Shown: positions 24,180-36,218 of the stretch, in pieces | How the letters are laid out: each line of letters begins with the position of its first letter | Position numbering within the stretch: position 1 is the stretch's first letter | NCBI GenBank assembly: GCA_027627225.1 | Contig: CM051033.1 | Location: 51,686,410 to 51,750,409, forward strand | Source of the DNA: Congeria kusceri | Taxonomy: Eukaryota > Mollusca > Bivalvia > Myida > Dreissenidae | Direction: 5' to 3' | Length of the DNA stretch: 64,000 nt | Notes under the pieces: model-generated | The model's database searches: none | Told to the model about the DNA's origin: nothing | The model's input: the letters and a program-made list of their open reading frames with translations, nothing else | Made by a program: the position numbers and the translations under genes

Positions 24180-24540
24180 AGACAATGTACGGTTTAACTT
24201 TGCTATTTCACAAGAACATAAACATGTTATTATCGCAAATAATCTCTCAGATTTTAAAATTGTCTTATCATCAGTACATAGTACTACTGAATAAGGCATT
24301 CCAGTAGCTAACATAATTAAATACCACTCAGTATTCGTATGAAGTACAACATTTCTTTTTATTTCTAGACAAAATGGATGTTTAAGTACGTTGCGTCTGG
24401 AAATCTTTCATATGTGCAGGCGATTAGAGTCGTTTCTATATATAACAAGCACATGTAAGCCAACGTTGGATCAGTCAGTTATTATAACTGACTCAATAAC
24501 ATTTGGCATAAGCATATTACGTACTCTTTGGATCAAAAGT
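24180..24540. repeat. duplicated noncoding segment, copy 1
   Basis: Shares a colinear series with 25720-26090: CTAGACAA(A/G)ATGGATGTTTAA, TTGCGT-(C/A)GGAAA, ATATGTGCAG, TGTAAGCCAACGT and TCAGTTATT. Confidence 0.6.
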
Positions 24541-25719
24541 ACATAATACGCACTACAGCTAAAATATATAAAACTGTAGTCATAAATTTGTAACTGCGTT
24601 TACATTTTGTCTGACCCAAAGTTACAAAAAAGCACGCAGTTTGTTTAACCAATGAAACTACGTCTTACAAAACTCCTCCTCGACAAATATTTACTGCGAT
24701 GATAACCATATGTCAGCCTCCATAGACAAAAACCTAGACGTAAATAAATAATTAGTCTACTACACACGATTGGTTCTCGTAATCATCTGTAAATAAGATC
24801 ATTTCTGCAATATGTACTACGATAATTTAGGTTGATAATATATATTTTAGTGTATAATTGTTGAATAATTTCTTTTTGCGATTGAAACATTAAAATTAAA
24901 GTACAATGCTGTCGAGTATTACAAGTTATAACTTGATAACTAAATGGAAACATTTAACACGTATATGTTAATCCAGCAGTGTTCAAAGAAACTTTGTTCC
25001 ATTCAATTGACTTCAAAAGTAAATAAATTGAACCATGTTCTCCTTTGCGTCAACAAAAGAGCACGTGGTAGGAAATTAAACAATTTTCTTAATACAATGA
25101 CTGGATAATATATATTTGCGACATTTGACTGTGTTTATTATGCCTATTATTCTAATACCTAGCTAATATATAATACACTGTTATTATCTATATGAAGACA
25201 CGTATGTGCACACTCTGTACAAGATAACTTACTATGCATATTTATTTTATTTAAGGAAAAGTTTATTTTATGTGACATAACGTACCGTATTTATCTTCTA
25301 CGTACCAATTGCATTCTTCTTTAATATTATGACATTGTAAGAGTATTTGGAATTGCACTTATATTCTTATAGTACTTAACGTTCTCTGTAAGAAACAATT
25401 ATTATACATAAATAATTTAGAACATATAATGCACTGAAAAAGAATTAACATATTAATTGTTTACTGATTACATCGTTTAAACTTTATATGTATATATACT
25501 TCATGTAATACCGTCGCGTCTGTATGGCATATAATTTGTCGAAACGTTAATCTGCAAGTGATCGGTATACTGCGGACATTTTTACATGTATGTTTAATTT
25601 TAAATGGATTATACATTCGAAAAAGTTATATCTTATGTTAATTTATTATGTTTCAGAAATAAGCACAAATGTCGTTAGTAAATAACGTATACGTCACCCA
25701 GCCATGTTTGATGCAACAA
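24541..25719. other. spacer, eroded flank copy
   Basis: 25540-25615 resembles the 5' flank of gene copy C (AAACGTTAATC, CTG(C/T)GGACAT). No exon 1 equivalent is found nearby. Confidence 0.35.
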
Positions 25720-26090
25720 ATAAATAACAATTCCAGAGAGATAATCGAATTCACAGCTTTGATGATATTACCATATTCCTATCGCAAAGCGGACTTTCAT
25801 AATTTTATTTGTTTTCATGTTTTTAATCATTGTTACATAACAAGGCGTTCCACTAGCTAGACTAATTAAATATGCCATTTTATTTCTAGACAAGATGGAT
25901 GTTTAATTGTATTGCGTACGGAAAGCTTTTATATGTGCAGAAAAGTAATGTAATGTAAAGCCATTTATGTTATATGTCAGATAAAATGTAAGCCAACGTA
26001 TAATCCAAGGACGTATTGGTCAGTTATTCTTCCTGATTGCATGACATTTGATTGTATGACATTTAATTGCATTACATTTGTAAAACACGT
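25720..26090. repeat. duplicated noncoding segment, copy 2
   Basis: Colinear with 24180-24540; see that entry. The short plus frame 25669-25860 has no coding support. Confidence 0.6.
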
Positions 26091-26929
26091 ACACGTGCAG
26101 GGAAAGAAAAGTATATTTCAGACAGAATGCAGGTTAGTGTGATGACACGACTCGGATCATTTTGTTTTTGATTAAAAACCAGCTAATAGGCAGAAACTTT
26201 AGAACACCACTGATTCTATTATCTGTAGGCGCCCTTGTTTATAAATCCTTTACCAGTAACATGTTAACGGTAGTAATATCCAGATGGGCATTAAAAGGTG
26301 CGTTCATTTCAGTTTTGCCTAAACGGTAAAACCATGCGTAAAACCACCACCATGTGTATAGAACACGATCAAATACTGTCATAAACTGTATATTTCATTA
26401 AAAAATACAAGTTGAAAAACTCTCACTATCCTTGAACCCGGTATTCCTGATTTAAAAATACATTTGCTTCCTCCTATTCAAGCACCCAAATCAAGTGTGC
26501 GCATGCGCAATTCGACAAAACTAAACGGTCACGTTATTATTCTAGATATAAACGGCGCTATTTTCAAATTAGTCGATGGGTTATAGCGCTGTTATAGATT
26601 TTAGGACGATTAAAGGACGAAAACAATATAAAACGATTGTTTTAAAGGTAAATACAATTGCCTAATCATTTTAATTTGTTCCATACAATTATGTAAAAAC
26701 GTATGTATCTTTGACAATTTTCTTTCTTTTTTACGATTGGACCATATGAAGTTCAGTCCCCTTAAACCAGTATTGTTTATGGAAATAATTGCCATTCAGT
26801 GATTTTAAACTATGTGTCAACAACAGATCGCTTGGCATTTTAATTCAAAACAACCAGCATAGCAATCATCTACATACATGTAAACTCTGTATCATTTCTG
26901 ATTATACTTATTTATTTAGATATGTTTAA
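26091..26929. other. no gene recognised
   Basis: AT-rich noncoding DNA. Confidence 0.35.
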
Positions 26930-27421
26930 GGGGCGTATCGACGGCCATTACGGCATAATTTTTTCAAAAATAAAAAAAATATAATTTATGAAGTATTTAT
27001 CCAATGATTGCTTAACACATATGATTCGTTTTCTATAAACAAACAGCAAAATATGATATTTTTTTAATAATTATAAAATGTGGTCACCGAGACACTTTTC
27101 GCGGGCGCGGGAAAATAAGTGTTAGTATTAATAGCTATATGTATGAAATGTACTGGAATTACCTCTATGCGCATGAGCATTATTGATAACTGTATTGTGG
27201 CGTGGGGAAGTTTTCATTGAGGTGCGCGATTTTGTAGGCGTGAATTCGAATCGGACAGTGTATAGAAAAAATTGGTATTGTTTATAGTGTATCTTTTATT
27301 TCACGGTTAGCGATTCCATAAATATGTTACTGTAACTAGAAAATTATATTCGTGAAAAATGGTAATATGCATTGTTATAGTACGTATTTACATTTATAGG
27401 AAATACCGGTGATATGCTCCT
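26930..27421. mobile_element. TTAA-flanked MITE (piggyBac-type target site)
   Basis: The left end GGGGCGTATCGACGG and the reverse complement of the right end (AGGAGCATATCACCGG) are imperfect inverted repeats. Each abuts TTAA (26926-26929 and 27422-27425). TTAA duplication is the piggyBac signature. The interior is noncoding. Confidence 0.55.
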
Positions 27422-27953
27422 TTAAACAAATGTTCATTTTGTGTGACAACGTCCTGTAATTATGATGACAATTTCAATCGTTTCGACCCGTTGCGAAGAT
27501 ATCAAGCAGGTAGACTCTACCACATTAAAACGCGATCAACACATTGTCTAGTAAGATCAAGCTTGTCTGTAGCTAAACACGTTCTCGAACCGAACATCGC
27601 CGTGTCTTTAGGATCAACATTAATTTAGTATTTCATTAACGGTACTTGATTGTGAAATAAATAAAGAAGAAAAAAGCTGGCTGCAGCATTAGGAAGATCA
27701 ATATTATAGACGTTCGAATTAGCATTTATTATTATTTTACTTTTGTTTCCTTAATGTAAATTTATAATTTAATTTAATTTCGTTAAAATAAATAAATAAT
27801 AATAATAATAATAATAAAATGCCAATATATGACAGATAAGAATATAACATTTTCCATGGTAATAAATGAAATCAACCCAGTGTCCAAGAAAATAACATGT
27901 GAATGGTATATGAATTATGTATAACTATAAGCATTTTAAGGCAGAATACTTAC
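27422..27953. other. spacer with short (AAT)n tract
   Basis: An (AAT)n run lies near 27797-27826. No gene recognised. Confidence 0.4.
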
Positions 27954-28148
27954 CAGTCAATTTTCTCCACACAGCATAGACCAGGACAGTATTTTGTTTA
28001 TTCTGTCCATCACAGTTGTTGCAGTGGAATTGAGCTTACCTCTCACCAAGACCATAGTATTTAAGGTATTGGCGGAGGAAGCATATAGCTGGGTGGGCCC
28101 CTTTTCCTGGCGCCAAGCCTTCATATGCAAGATAAAACACTTGCTTCT
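27954..28148 (-). pseudogene. GQNK-motif transposase-like exon with in-frame stop
   Basis: A minus-strand block of 195 nt lies between an acceptor (TTTTTCAG above 28148) and a GTAAGT donor (below 27954), phase 1 at both ends. It encodes KQVFYLAYEGLAPGKGAHPA, then FLRQYLKYYGLGER, a TAA (28036-28038), and HCNNCDGQNKQNTVLVYAVW followed by RKLTG. The H-x-D-N-C-x-G-Q-N-K-N signature and the preceding KQ...EG...GKG...YG(L/V)GE pattern are familiar from a widespread invertebrate family of transposase-like proteins, recalled without alignment. Here the usual HxDNC reads HCNNC, losing the acidic residue. No neighbouring exons were found. The stop overlaps a possible alternative donor (GTAAGC), so a shortened exon is possible, but a decayed copy is likelier. 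Confidence 0.6.
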
Positions 28149-29734
28149 CTGAAAAACAAATAAAACAAATACAGTTTTTGCTGTTGCATCATAGACACTT
28201 TCTTTCTGATGGATTCAGCCAACCTAACAGTTTTCTGAGCATTACATTAACCTTATTTCTAAACACATCAAATATCAAAATTTTGTACAAATTCCACCAG
28301 AAGTTTCGACTAATATATTTGATGAAAAAATTGCAACAAAACTAAATATTAACAAGTTCAATTTATTTTTAACAAATTTTCTGTACTCATGTAATGATTA
28401 AATACTATTTCAAATAGTAAAAACTTTTGCATACATGTGTATTGTCAGATATTTTGGTTGGTCAAATGACCTTACAGTTACAAATCAAGAGGCGGGTCAA
28501 TCAGGCCATGCCTTAAATTAATTCAATGCTGACAAAAAACAATTGGCCTATGATATAAGAAACAGTGCAAATGTCTGGGCTTCTTAGGGTACCTGCTTTG
28601 ATCCAGCTGATCAGAATTCACAAAACATAAGAAACGTGTAGAAGAATACAACTTGCTTTTTTTTAAATTTGTTTATGCAATAAAGTTTCTTTACCAATTG
28701 TTATTGTTAATACTAATAATTAGAAATGTTTATTGGTTTCAATAACAAGTTTAAAAATTACTCATGCAAAAACATAATTTTTAAGTGCGATCAATGCGCA
28801 GGCATGCGTTCACCATAAAAGGTGGACAAACCACAAATCTATATGAAAAAAATGCAAAACACATTAATAATGTCTTTAAGACTTCCATTAACATTTATCA
28901 TAATGACGTAATTATGTTCGCATTTAAGAAATAAAAAGTAAAATGCTTTGCAAAATTTTCTTATCAAAACGAATACACATATAATATGTATGTGAGTTTT
29001 TAACGTTATTAAGAAATTACAATTTGAAATTGCCGCCACTTGAATAGATTGCCTGACAAAATTACTTCCGGGTCAAACTCTGCTGATAATTTTTACAAGG
29101 AAAAGGCAAATAAATCGATAGATAAATGATGACAACAACAGAAAATGCCATACGTACCTGCTGAAATTGGATTTCCATGTGTAAAGTCCAACAATACAGC
29201 TTTAATGTTAAAATTAACCGAAAACACAAGGACATTTCCGCCATCAAAACGACATTGTTTACACAAAATGGCGACCAGCGACACCTTCCGCTCGGGGGAA
29301 ATTACCCTAATAAACTGGTTACAAAACAGTAACATTTATTGATTCACAATATTTAAGGGTAAAAGAGATTAAGTTTGTTACTTATTACATTTTCTATCGA
29401 AATTACTGCATATTAATGACATGCAAGCTTAATTAAACAAGGAAAGGATTGGAGAAAATCGTGCAGAAATGTTAATCTCGTTTTTTCTCGATAACGTCGT
29501 TACCGCCACAGGACTCATTTTCGCTGACCGCATCACATATATGACACATTCATAGTATGAATTCATATCATACCTGTTACTGCAACTGATTTCAATTTTA
29601 ATCATGGTATATCACATACAACAGACCAAACGTATCATTGCCTGTAAAATAGCTTAATAATTTATTACACAAAGTTATAAGATTTAAAAAAAAATCTTAA
29701 ATGAAAACTGTTTTTTAAATTGTTAATTTTTCAG
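28149..29734. other. no gene firmly recognised
   Basis: A minus-strand ATG-containing block at 29158-29250 ends in CAG|GTACGT and could be a first exon, but has no protein similarity I can name. Confidence 0.35.
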
Positions 29735-30762
29735 TCATCTTTCCTGTAATATGACACACTGTCTTTCGGTACTTAATTGGAGTTCTCGGACTTCAGTTCG
29801 TCGGGTACATGTACATCGCACAAGATGACGAACATCAGCCCTAAAGCGACTGTTCATCCATAAATAGAGCAGAGGATTGGCAAAGTTGTTTGTGAAATAC
29901 AACCTGAATATTACAAATATGATAATATTCACAGTGAAATTCACATTATGCTTCGATGCGTTGAGAATGGTGATCGTCGTGAGTGGAACAGATGTTGACA
30001 GGACAAACACGATCGAAACGAGGGCCAAACATTTTGTTGATCTGACCGCTGAACGTCGTGTTCTCATGAAGGCATTGTTCTTTACGCTCCCCACGGGCCC
30101 AACACGTACAAACTTGCGGATTCTTGGAATAATTGTCATGTAACACACGCATGTGACGGCGTTGGAAATAAGTGTGATCATTAAACAAACACTGTAGGCT
30201 AACGTTTGTAGTATTGCCTTCTTAACATCGTAGTAACAAAATCCGGAAGGCGAATTCTCGTTCCAAACAATAGAAGGTGAAGCCAACAAGGTTGAAGCAA
30301 TAATAACAGCTGCACGGACGCATTTCGATGTTTTCGCAGATACCGCCTCTCTCATATTCATCATCAACGACCGCCTGATAACTGCTAAGCATCTTATAAG
30401 AATGATTGACGCCATTAAACACGTATGCAAAACGGTAAAATGAAAGCTACAAAGACTGCTTAGCATGAATTGATTCCAAAGTTTTGTCTCATGAGAATGA
30501 AAGACGGTCTACAGACGGTTAACGAACACAGATCACAAAATGCCAAATAGAAGACCATCCAGTCAGTGGTTGATTTCACCGTCAGTTTCGTATGCTAGAT
30601 CACGACCAGACAATTTCCTGGTTAGCCAAGCAACATTGCAAGAGCTATGAAAGCTGTCAGTCCGTACACATATACATCCGTTGTCAGATTCAGTAACGGC
30701 AACTCTATGTCTCTGTTGTCAATTTTATCACTGGTGTCGTTAGCGGGTTGACAGGAATCCAT
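29735..30762 (-). pseudogene. class A G protein-coupled receptor pseudogene
   Basis: An intronless rhodopsin-family receptor of about 340 codons starts at 30762 (ATG, MDSCQPANDTSDKI; N-glycosylation sites NDT and NLT). TM1 includes VYGLTAFIALAMLLG and PGNCLVVI. TM2 is WMVFYLAFCDLC. The TM3 end reads ILIRCLAVIRR, so the usual DRY is IRC. TM4 is AAVIIASTLLASPSIVW. The ECL2 Cys is in SGFCYYD. TM5 is TLAYSVCLMITLISNAV, TM6 is CLALVSIVFVLSTSVPLTT, and TM7 ends NPLLYLWMNSRFR (NPxxY variant). Two in-frame stops lie in TM1 (TAA 30622-30624, TAG 30597-30595), and a frameshift near 30466-30470 separates TM1-2 from TM3-7. The C-terminus is Cys/Arg-rich and ends at 29735. The ligand cannot be inferred. 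Confidence 0.82.
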
Positions 30763-31732
30763 GCTGAATTATATTGCAACGTTCTTCCGAGAAAGTGATC
30801 TTGTGTACAAGAACTCACCTTTTATCCAGTTGTTCTTCTGACTGCCTAAAATATCGACTGAAATTATGATCATCAGTACATTAAATTATCCAAACGGAAT
30901 TGTATCGTTGTTCTTGAAGTCACTTCTAAACGTTGTCGTGCTCAATTATATACATCTATTTTCAAGTTAATTACATCTAATTACATTTCTAACTTTCCTA
31001 CTAAACATCATGTCCACCTTTTCTATTTGCAATATGAAAACCATCAAAGCGACAGTAATACGAGATGTTTATTCTGATTAAAAGGACTTATTCGCAGATT
31101 CTCGTGTGGTTTGAAAACAGAGGTCCAATAATGAATTGTCTGCAAAACCTTATCCATGTGCACTACGCAGCCTTAATTTAATTTTGAGTAAAGCAGTAAC
31201 ACAAATAAAACATGATATTGTTCCTTGAAAATAATCACAATACAGCCTTGGGAAATATTCTAACAAAACAATGCACTTCCCTGCATCGGCGAATACTAAT
31301 GATGTGCAAATTAATCAGTTCCTCGATTAATCAACGACAATAAGGCTATGATTCATTAGTAGATTACGATTTGTAGTTAATTGATTAATTGAAGATACTA
31401 ATGCACGACTTTTTTCTTGTAAACTTTCCAATCATTTTCTTCTAATTTCAACAAGTGATCCAATTTATTCTTTTTTTTTTTCGTTTGCCAACTATAACAT
31501 ATATTTTTATACACATATGATTAAATTGAATGTTTGATAAGCTAAACTGTATCCATTTTTACTGTTAAATATGACTTCGAGAATTAATATTTTTATTCAC
31601 TTTTCGGTTTTATGTTTGAATATTGGACTTCTTTATAATGTAATTTCTCATCTGTTTTGCCACATGTAAATCTTTTATGTATTTTAATGTTTGAAAATAA
31701 ATAAGCAATCTTGATATAAAATTAAAGGACAT

Positions 31733-31816
<84 letters not shown>

Positions 31817-32329
31817 AGCTACTACTAAATAGCAATACTATTTTTATAACAATAAGAACAATAACAACAATAAAATCATACCAACATCAAATTATCCCTC
31901 AGTTTTTCTTTTAAATTTACTGAAGCATCAGCAAGCATCAGTTATAACTCGTAAGCAATGTTATGTGTCACTTATATCACGAACTTGAAGCCGTTTTGGT
32001 GCACATTATTTAATGACTTTGAAGCCTCAATGAAAACGTTATGAAATTTGAACCATTTGTTGCATTATATACCGCACGACAACAAAATGTAGACATACCA
32101 GTTATAGGCTAATAAAAATAATGATACCTGATTAAACGAACGTCATATATAATGCCGGTGTCCGATTATATGCACAGATTGTCATTGGTCGCACAATCCA
32201 GCATTCAGATGAGCCAATTGTTATTCTCTTAAACGGACTTCTCTAGATATTTCTTTATATATCTTAATAATTTTATCCATTTTAACTGATGATTTTTCAC
32301 AAAAGACACACGATTTCCAATATAGTTAT
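30763..32329. other. noncoding spacer with (ACT)n tract
   Basis: An (ACT)n microsatellite occupies about 31733-31826. Otherwise AT-rich with no gene recognised. Confidence 0.6.
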
Positions 32330-33560
32330 GAGTCAGCAGTGTTATTTTGATCTGTTTATATAAAACTTATTTTTGGATACATGACATTGTTGTTTGCCAA
32401 TTTGCCTATCTGTGAATAGATCCCTTTAAAAGAAAAGAGCAAACATTTACTTCCTACAAAGATGGTTCGTGGCTGGAAACAACGCTTTAATATAAACGTG
32501 TGCAATTTTCATACGAAAGAATCTTATTAAAATAATTACTAACTCTTAAAAATGCGGTACCTAAATGATGCTCTGACGTTTGGTTATATATTTTACGCTA
32601 AATATCGACATTTACAATAATCATAATCTCCATTTTGTAGAATGAAACTCAAAAGTCACGCTACATGTACCAAAATTATAAAATATATACTGTAGAAAGA
32701 GCTGTGGTAAGTATGTTATCAAAACTGACATAGGTCTATATGCACTTTAATGTAGCTTTTTCCATAAATAAGGGTTATTTGACAGCGAAAATTTTCAGGT
32801 CATTTTCTGTTTTTGCCAATGAGCATGTCCTTGTACATAGTAAGCATCAAATATAGCAATGTATCATAGTGTTCAGTTGAGTAGTGCACATTGTATATCT
32901 AAAAATAAAATAAAATGTATCGGACTTTTGGTAACACGTGTTCGCATGTTCGTTATTTTCTTTTATAGGGAAACTTCTCACAAGAATCTTTAGATACGAA
33001 AATAGGCTTCAGGAAATTGTTACGGTAGATGTTCACCTAAAATAAACAAACTGCGTTACTTTTTTAATTGATTACATCTTTCTGCGACGTCTTTTTTTTA
33101 AGAAAAGTGCCCAAAATAATCTTAATTGGTTAATTAGAGAAGTCCATCTTTTTCACTGGGCAGAACTTTCTCCCACTTCAGATTACAACCAATGTTTTGA
33201 TAGAGGTTTAACAGCCTCAAAGTAATTCATTTACTTATTGAATGCATTACAATAAATCAAACTGGAACTTCAATATAACTCATACAAAAACATTTATCTG
33301 CATATATACAGGTATATATATATTTCATAAACAGAATACCCTTGCGGAAAGCATATATATATACGAAATCATTTATTTAAATTGAATCTACATTTTGTCG
33401 AAATGATGTAAGGTCGTTGTGTATAATAAATTGAAATCAATTTCAATATCTCCTACATGTTTCGTTAGTTCCTCGTTCTAAGGAACTGTATTATTCTCAA
33501 CCATATCCATAAAAATCGAAGTGTTCGAGAATATTAAAAGGACTTGTTCAAAGATTTTCG
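32330..33560. repeat. duplicated segment, first copy
   Basis: This segment is colinear with 33900-34741 plus 43887-44415. Shared words include TCAGGTCATTTT, AGATACGAAAATA(A/G)GCTTCAGG, TTTTTAATTGA(C/T)TACATC, AAGAAAAGTGC, ATAAACAGAATA and CATATCCATAA. Its second copy is split by the Ty3/gypsy insertion. Parts also resemble introns of the lectin gene (53430-53560, 56930-56990). Confidence 0.7.
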
Positions 33561-33990
33561 CATTTTTTGAAGTATGCCATTAAATGTCTTAACTTGACAG
33601 ATTTAAGCATGGGAACTAAACAGCTCAAGTATAAAAACAAGAAAAGTATTTAGAAATAAAGGAAAGAAAAAAAAAGGTCCCACCGGGGTTCGAATCCGGG
33701 ACATCCGGATTAAAGGCTATGGACGTAACCATTCGGCCAATGGGACTTCTATATTTCGCTCTGCATTATTTACTCTATGTAAGTGTTCCACGTGTTGTCA
33801 ACAATTTCAACGAAATAAACAGAAACATTCCAAATTATTCCATCGTTTAGCGTTTCAAATGTTTTATAATTTTATCAATTTCAACTGATGATTACTCATA
33901 AACTAAAACGGTTTTTACAGTATATTTATATGTCCGCAGTGTTATTTTGTTTCCTTGTATACACTATTCTTTAACTTTTGGAATCGGTAA
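33541..33990. repeat. dispersed repeat carrying a tRNA-like core, copy 1
   Basis: Colinear with 47222-47313 joined to 49201-49640. Shared words are GAAGTATGCCATTAAATG, GGAACTAAA-AGCT, ACAAGAAAAGTATT, the tRNA-like core and CCATCGTTTAGCGTT. This copy lacks the hAT insertion and so shows the empty site. Confidence 0.75.
33676..33747 (-). tRNA. tRNA-like pseudogene with Pol III terminator
   Basis: The minus strand has an A-box-like TGGCCGAATGG and a B-box-like GGATTCGAACC. Acceptor arms (GTCCCA/TGGGAC) pair, and T9 follows directly (33675-33667), a good Pol III terminator. The anticodon arm does not fold (no five-pair stem around TTTAA), so the isotype cannot be assigned. It is most likely a tRNA pseudogene or tRNA-derived SINE head, since the same core occurs at 49245-49309 within the same larger repeat. 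Confidence 0.5.
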
Positions 33991-34741
33991 CAAGAAGTTA
34001 AAACATTGTCAAGCTGTGAACAGATATATAGTTTAATAACAGTTTATGTTTGACCTTCAATAGAAGTTAACTGATATTTTAATATTAAACAATACAACAG
34101 ATTAAGTGCATCCATGAGCACCATATTTTGTCTTTTTGTTACACGGAAGGTATACATGTGTTGTAAATTGGCGTCAGGTTTTGTATATGAAATGATCATC
34201 CTTAAAGAAACCGGATTTTTAAGAAGATAGATTGTTTGATGTAATAACATGAAACATAAGCTTGGTTCACAAATTTACTGTCCATCGAAATAGTTCAGGT
34301 CATTTTGTTTCTTTTTCTACCAATGTGCATGTACATAGAAAGCATCAAGTATAGTATACAACTTATCAAAATGTTACAAAAGGTGAATTGTGCATTGCAC
34401 TCAAGAGAAGGTAGTCATTTGTGAAAGAAAGAATTTGTATTGCGCATATTAACTGATATTATTGCATGCTGTAACAAAAAATCTCAGAACGTAAATAATT
34501 TATTAGTTATGTACATTCGAAAACATATATCAATATATTAAATATATTTATATTAGCCTTTTGGTAACATTTGAATACTCGCACGTTCGGTATTAATTTT
34601 GTAGGAACTTTGCTCTAACATGTCCATTAGATACGAAAATAAGCTTCAGGGACTAATTTCGATCGATATGAACATCATACAACCAAATTGCGGTACGTTT
34701 TTAATTGACTACATCTTATAAAAAGAAGTGTCATTAATATT
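33900..34741. repeat. duplicated segment, second copy, left part
   Basis: Colinear with the first half of 32330-33560 and interrupted at 34741/34742 by the Ty3/gypsy element. It resumes at 43883. Confidence 0.68.
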
Positions 34742-35860
34742 GTTGCTTCCGAGCTGTAATTTCAGCTGCCGTTATACTACTAGTTTGGTGGAGTGTGACC
34801 TCCAATAATAAACAGACGATTTATCAATGTTTGTAGATTTATTAAAATACAAACGTTCAATAAATGCCAAATGAGTTATCATGAAACAAATTGTCAACCT
34901 TCGAAGTCGTACTAGTTCTAATAATATTCTAATAATAATGGCACAAATGCGTCGAAACAAGTTTTAAAATGCAATGTCGTGAACTTTAAAATAAGTTATG
35001 TAGTTAAATAAACATACTGCGAGTCACCTTATAGAGTATTATTCTTTCTTAAACAATAAATACTTCTTATAATTAATGTTATTCTGTGCTGTATAAGTTT
35101 TGTTACTTTAAACGTATGAAATTTATTTATTTCGAAATACGAAGACGTCGCTCTAAAGATGACAATGTTGCAGACTCCTTCTGACCACAAACTCGGCCCT
35201 TTATATACTAAGAGCTTTCGGTCGACCCAGAACAAGGTCGAAAGACCAAGAACACGGTCGAACGAACGCTCATGACCACCAATATACATGTATCGGGTCG
35301 ACCCAAAGCAATGTCGACCGAACGCGCACGACCACAGATATTGGTCGGTCGACCATGAATTTGGTACGATATTCTACACTTCCTAGGCAACACAGGAAGC
35401 ATTATGGCGGACAACGAACTATGCAATTTTAACAACAAAATGTTAAACGATAAAAATGAGCCATGTAAGGCAACCTGTGACTAAATGAATAGGAAAATCG
35501 TGGATTATAATGCTAAGAACCTAATCTGTTTCGTAAGTGCAGTAAAATCAATGTATTACGACTATTAACAAGATACTAAAGTGCAGAAATGAGTGGTGAC
35601 TCGTGACATTACAAAACTGCTTCTAAAAAGAAACAATACAAATCTAACAAGTTCACCTGAATTATTATATCGATAAAGCCTGACAATAACAGGAGCTTGG
35701 GGATATGGGTACTTGCAATGGATATATATTAAAATAAATGCTGTTATAAATTACACAAGGGCTAAAAGAAGTCCAAGTTGTTTCAGTAGCAATCAACAAA
35801 TGCAAGAAGACATGGTAAGTTTTTAAATTAAATAACTACCCCTGGTACCGGATTGCATCA
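34742..35860 (-). repeat. 3' LTR of the Ty3/gypsy element
   Basis: Plus-strand ends TGTTGCTTCCGAGC and GGATTGCATCA match the LTR at 42758-43882. On the minus strand it contains a TATA box (TATATAAAGG, 35207-35198), upstream GGTCGACC palindromes (35347-35354, 35296-35303, 35220-35227) and AATAAA at 34843-34838. Confidence 0.92.
35198..35207 (-). promoter_or_regulatory. LTR TATA box
   Basis: TATATAAAGG on the minus strand, conserved in the other LTR at 43221-43230. It sits just downstream of the GGTCGACC cluster, as expected for a U3 promoter. Confidence 0.65.
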
Positions 35861-35873
35861 ATACCCCCTGGAA
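35861..35873 (-). other. probable polypurine tract
   Basis: The minus-strand sequence CCAGGGGGTAT adjoins the 3' LTR, the expected site for plus-strand priming. It is short and interrupted, so the call is by position. Confidence 0.4.
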
Positions 35874-36218
35874 CTAAAAGCCAAGCCCCTGCGGCCTTAC
35901 ACATTAAACAGCCTAAGAAAATATATTTCTTAAGGAAAAAATATGCCATACTCATAAGATAATATGCATTGAGACTATACATATATAACTGTAAATTAAT
36001 AATGTATTTGTTTGACTAGACTTTTTGAACTACTAACACATTAACAATGACTAGTCTTTTGTTTAAACAATTAACACCTCAACAAGTCAAGCCCTAAACA
36101 CTTTAAACAAATAACAGTCTCTAAATATCAATAACTGTCCTTAACTATGGGAGGCGCTTCATTAAATATAATGAAAAAAAAACGTGTAAACCACGTACTC
36201 CCAATATAAGATAGTTTC

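Noticed and set aside
29158..29250. Possible first exon (ATGGCGGAAATG to CAG|GTACGT) upstream of the GQNK exon
   Set aside because: No protein similarity and a phase match alone is weak.
31733..31826. (ACT)n as a CRISPR-like or regulatory array
   Set aside because: Simple microsatellite without spacers.
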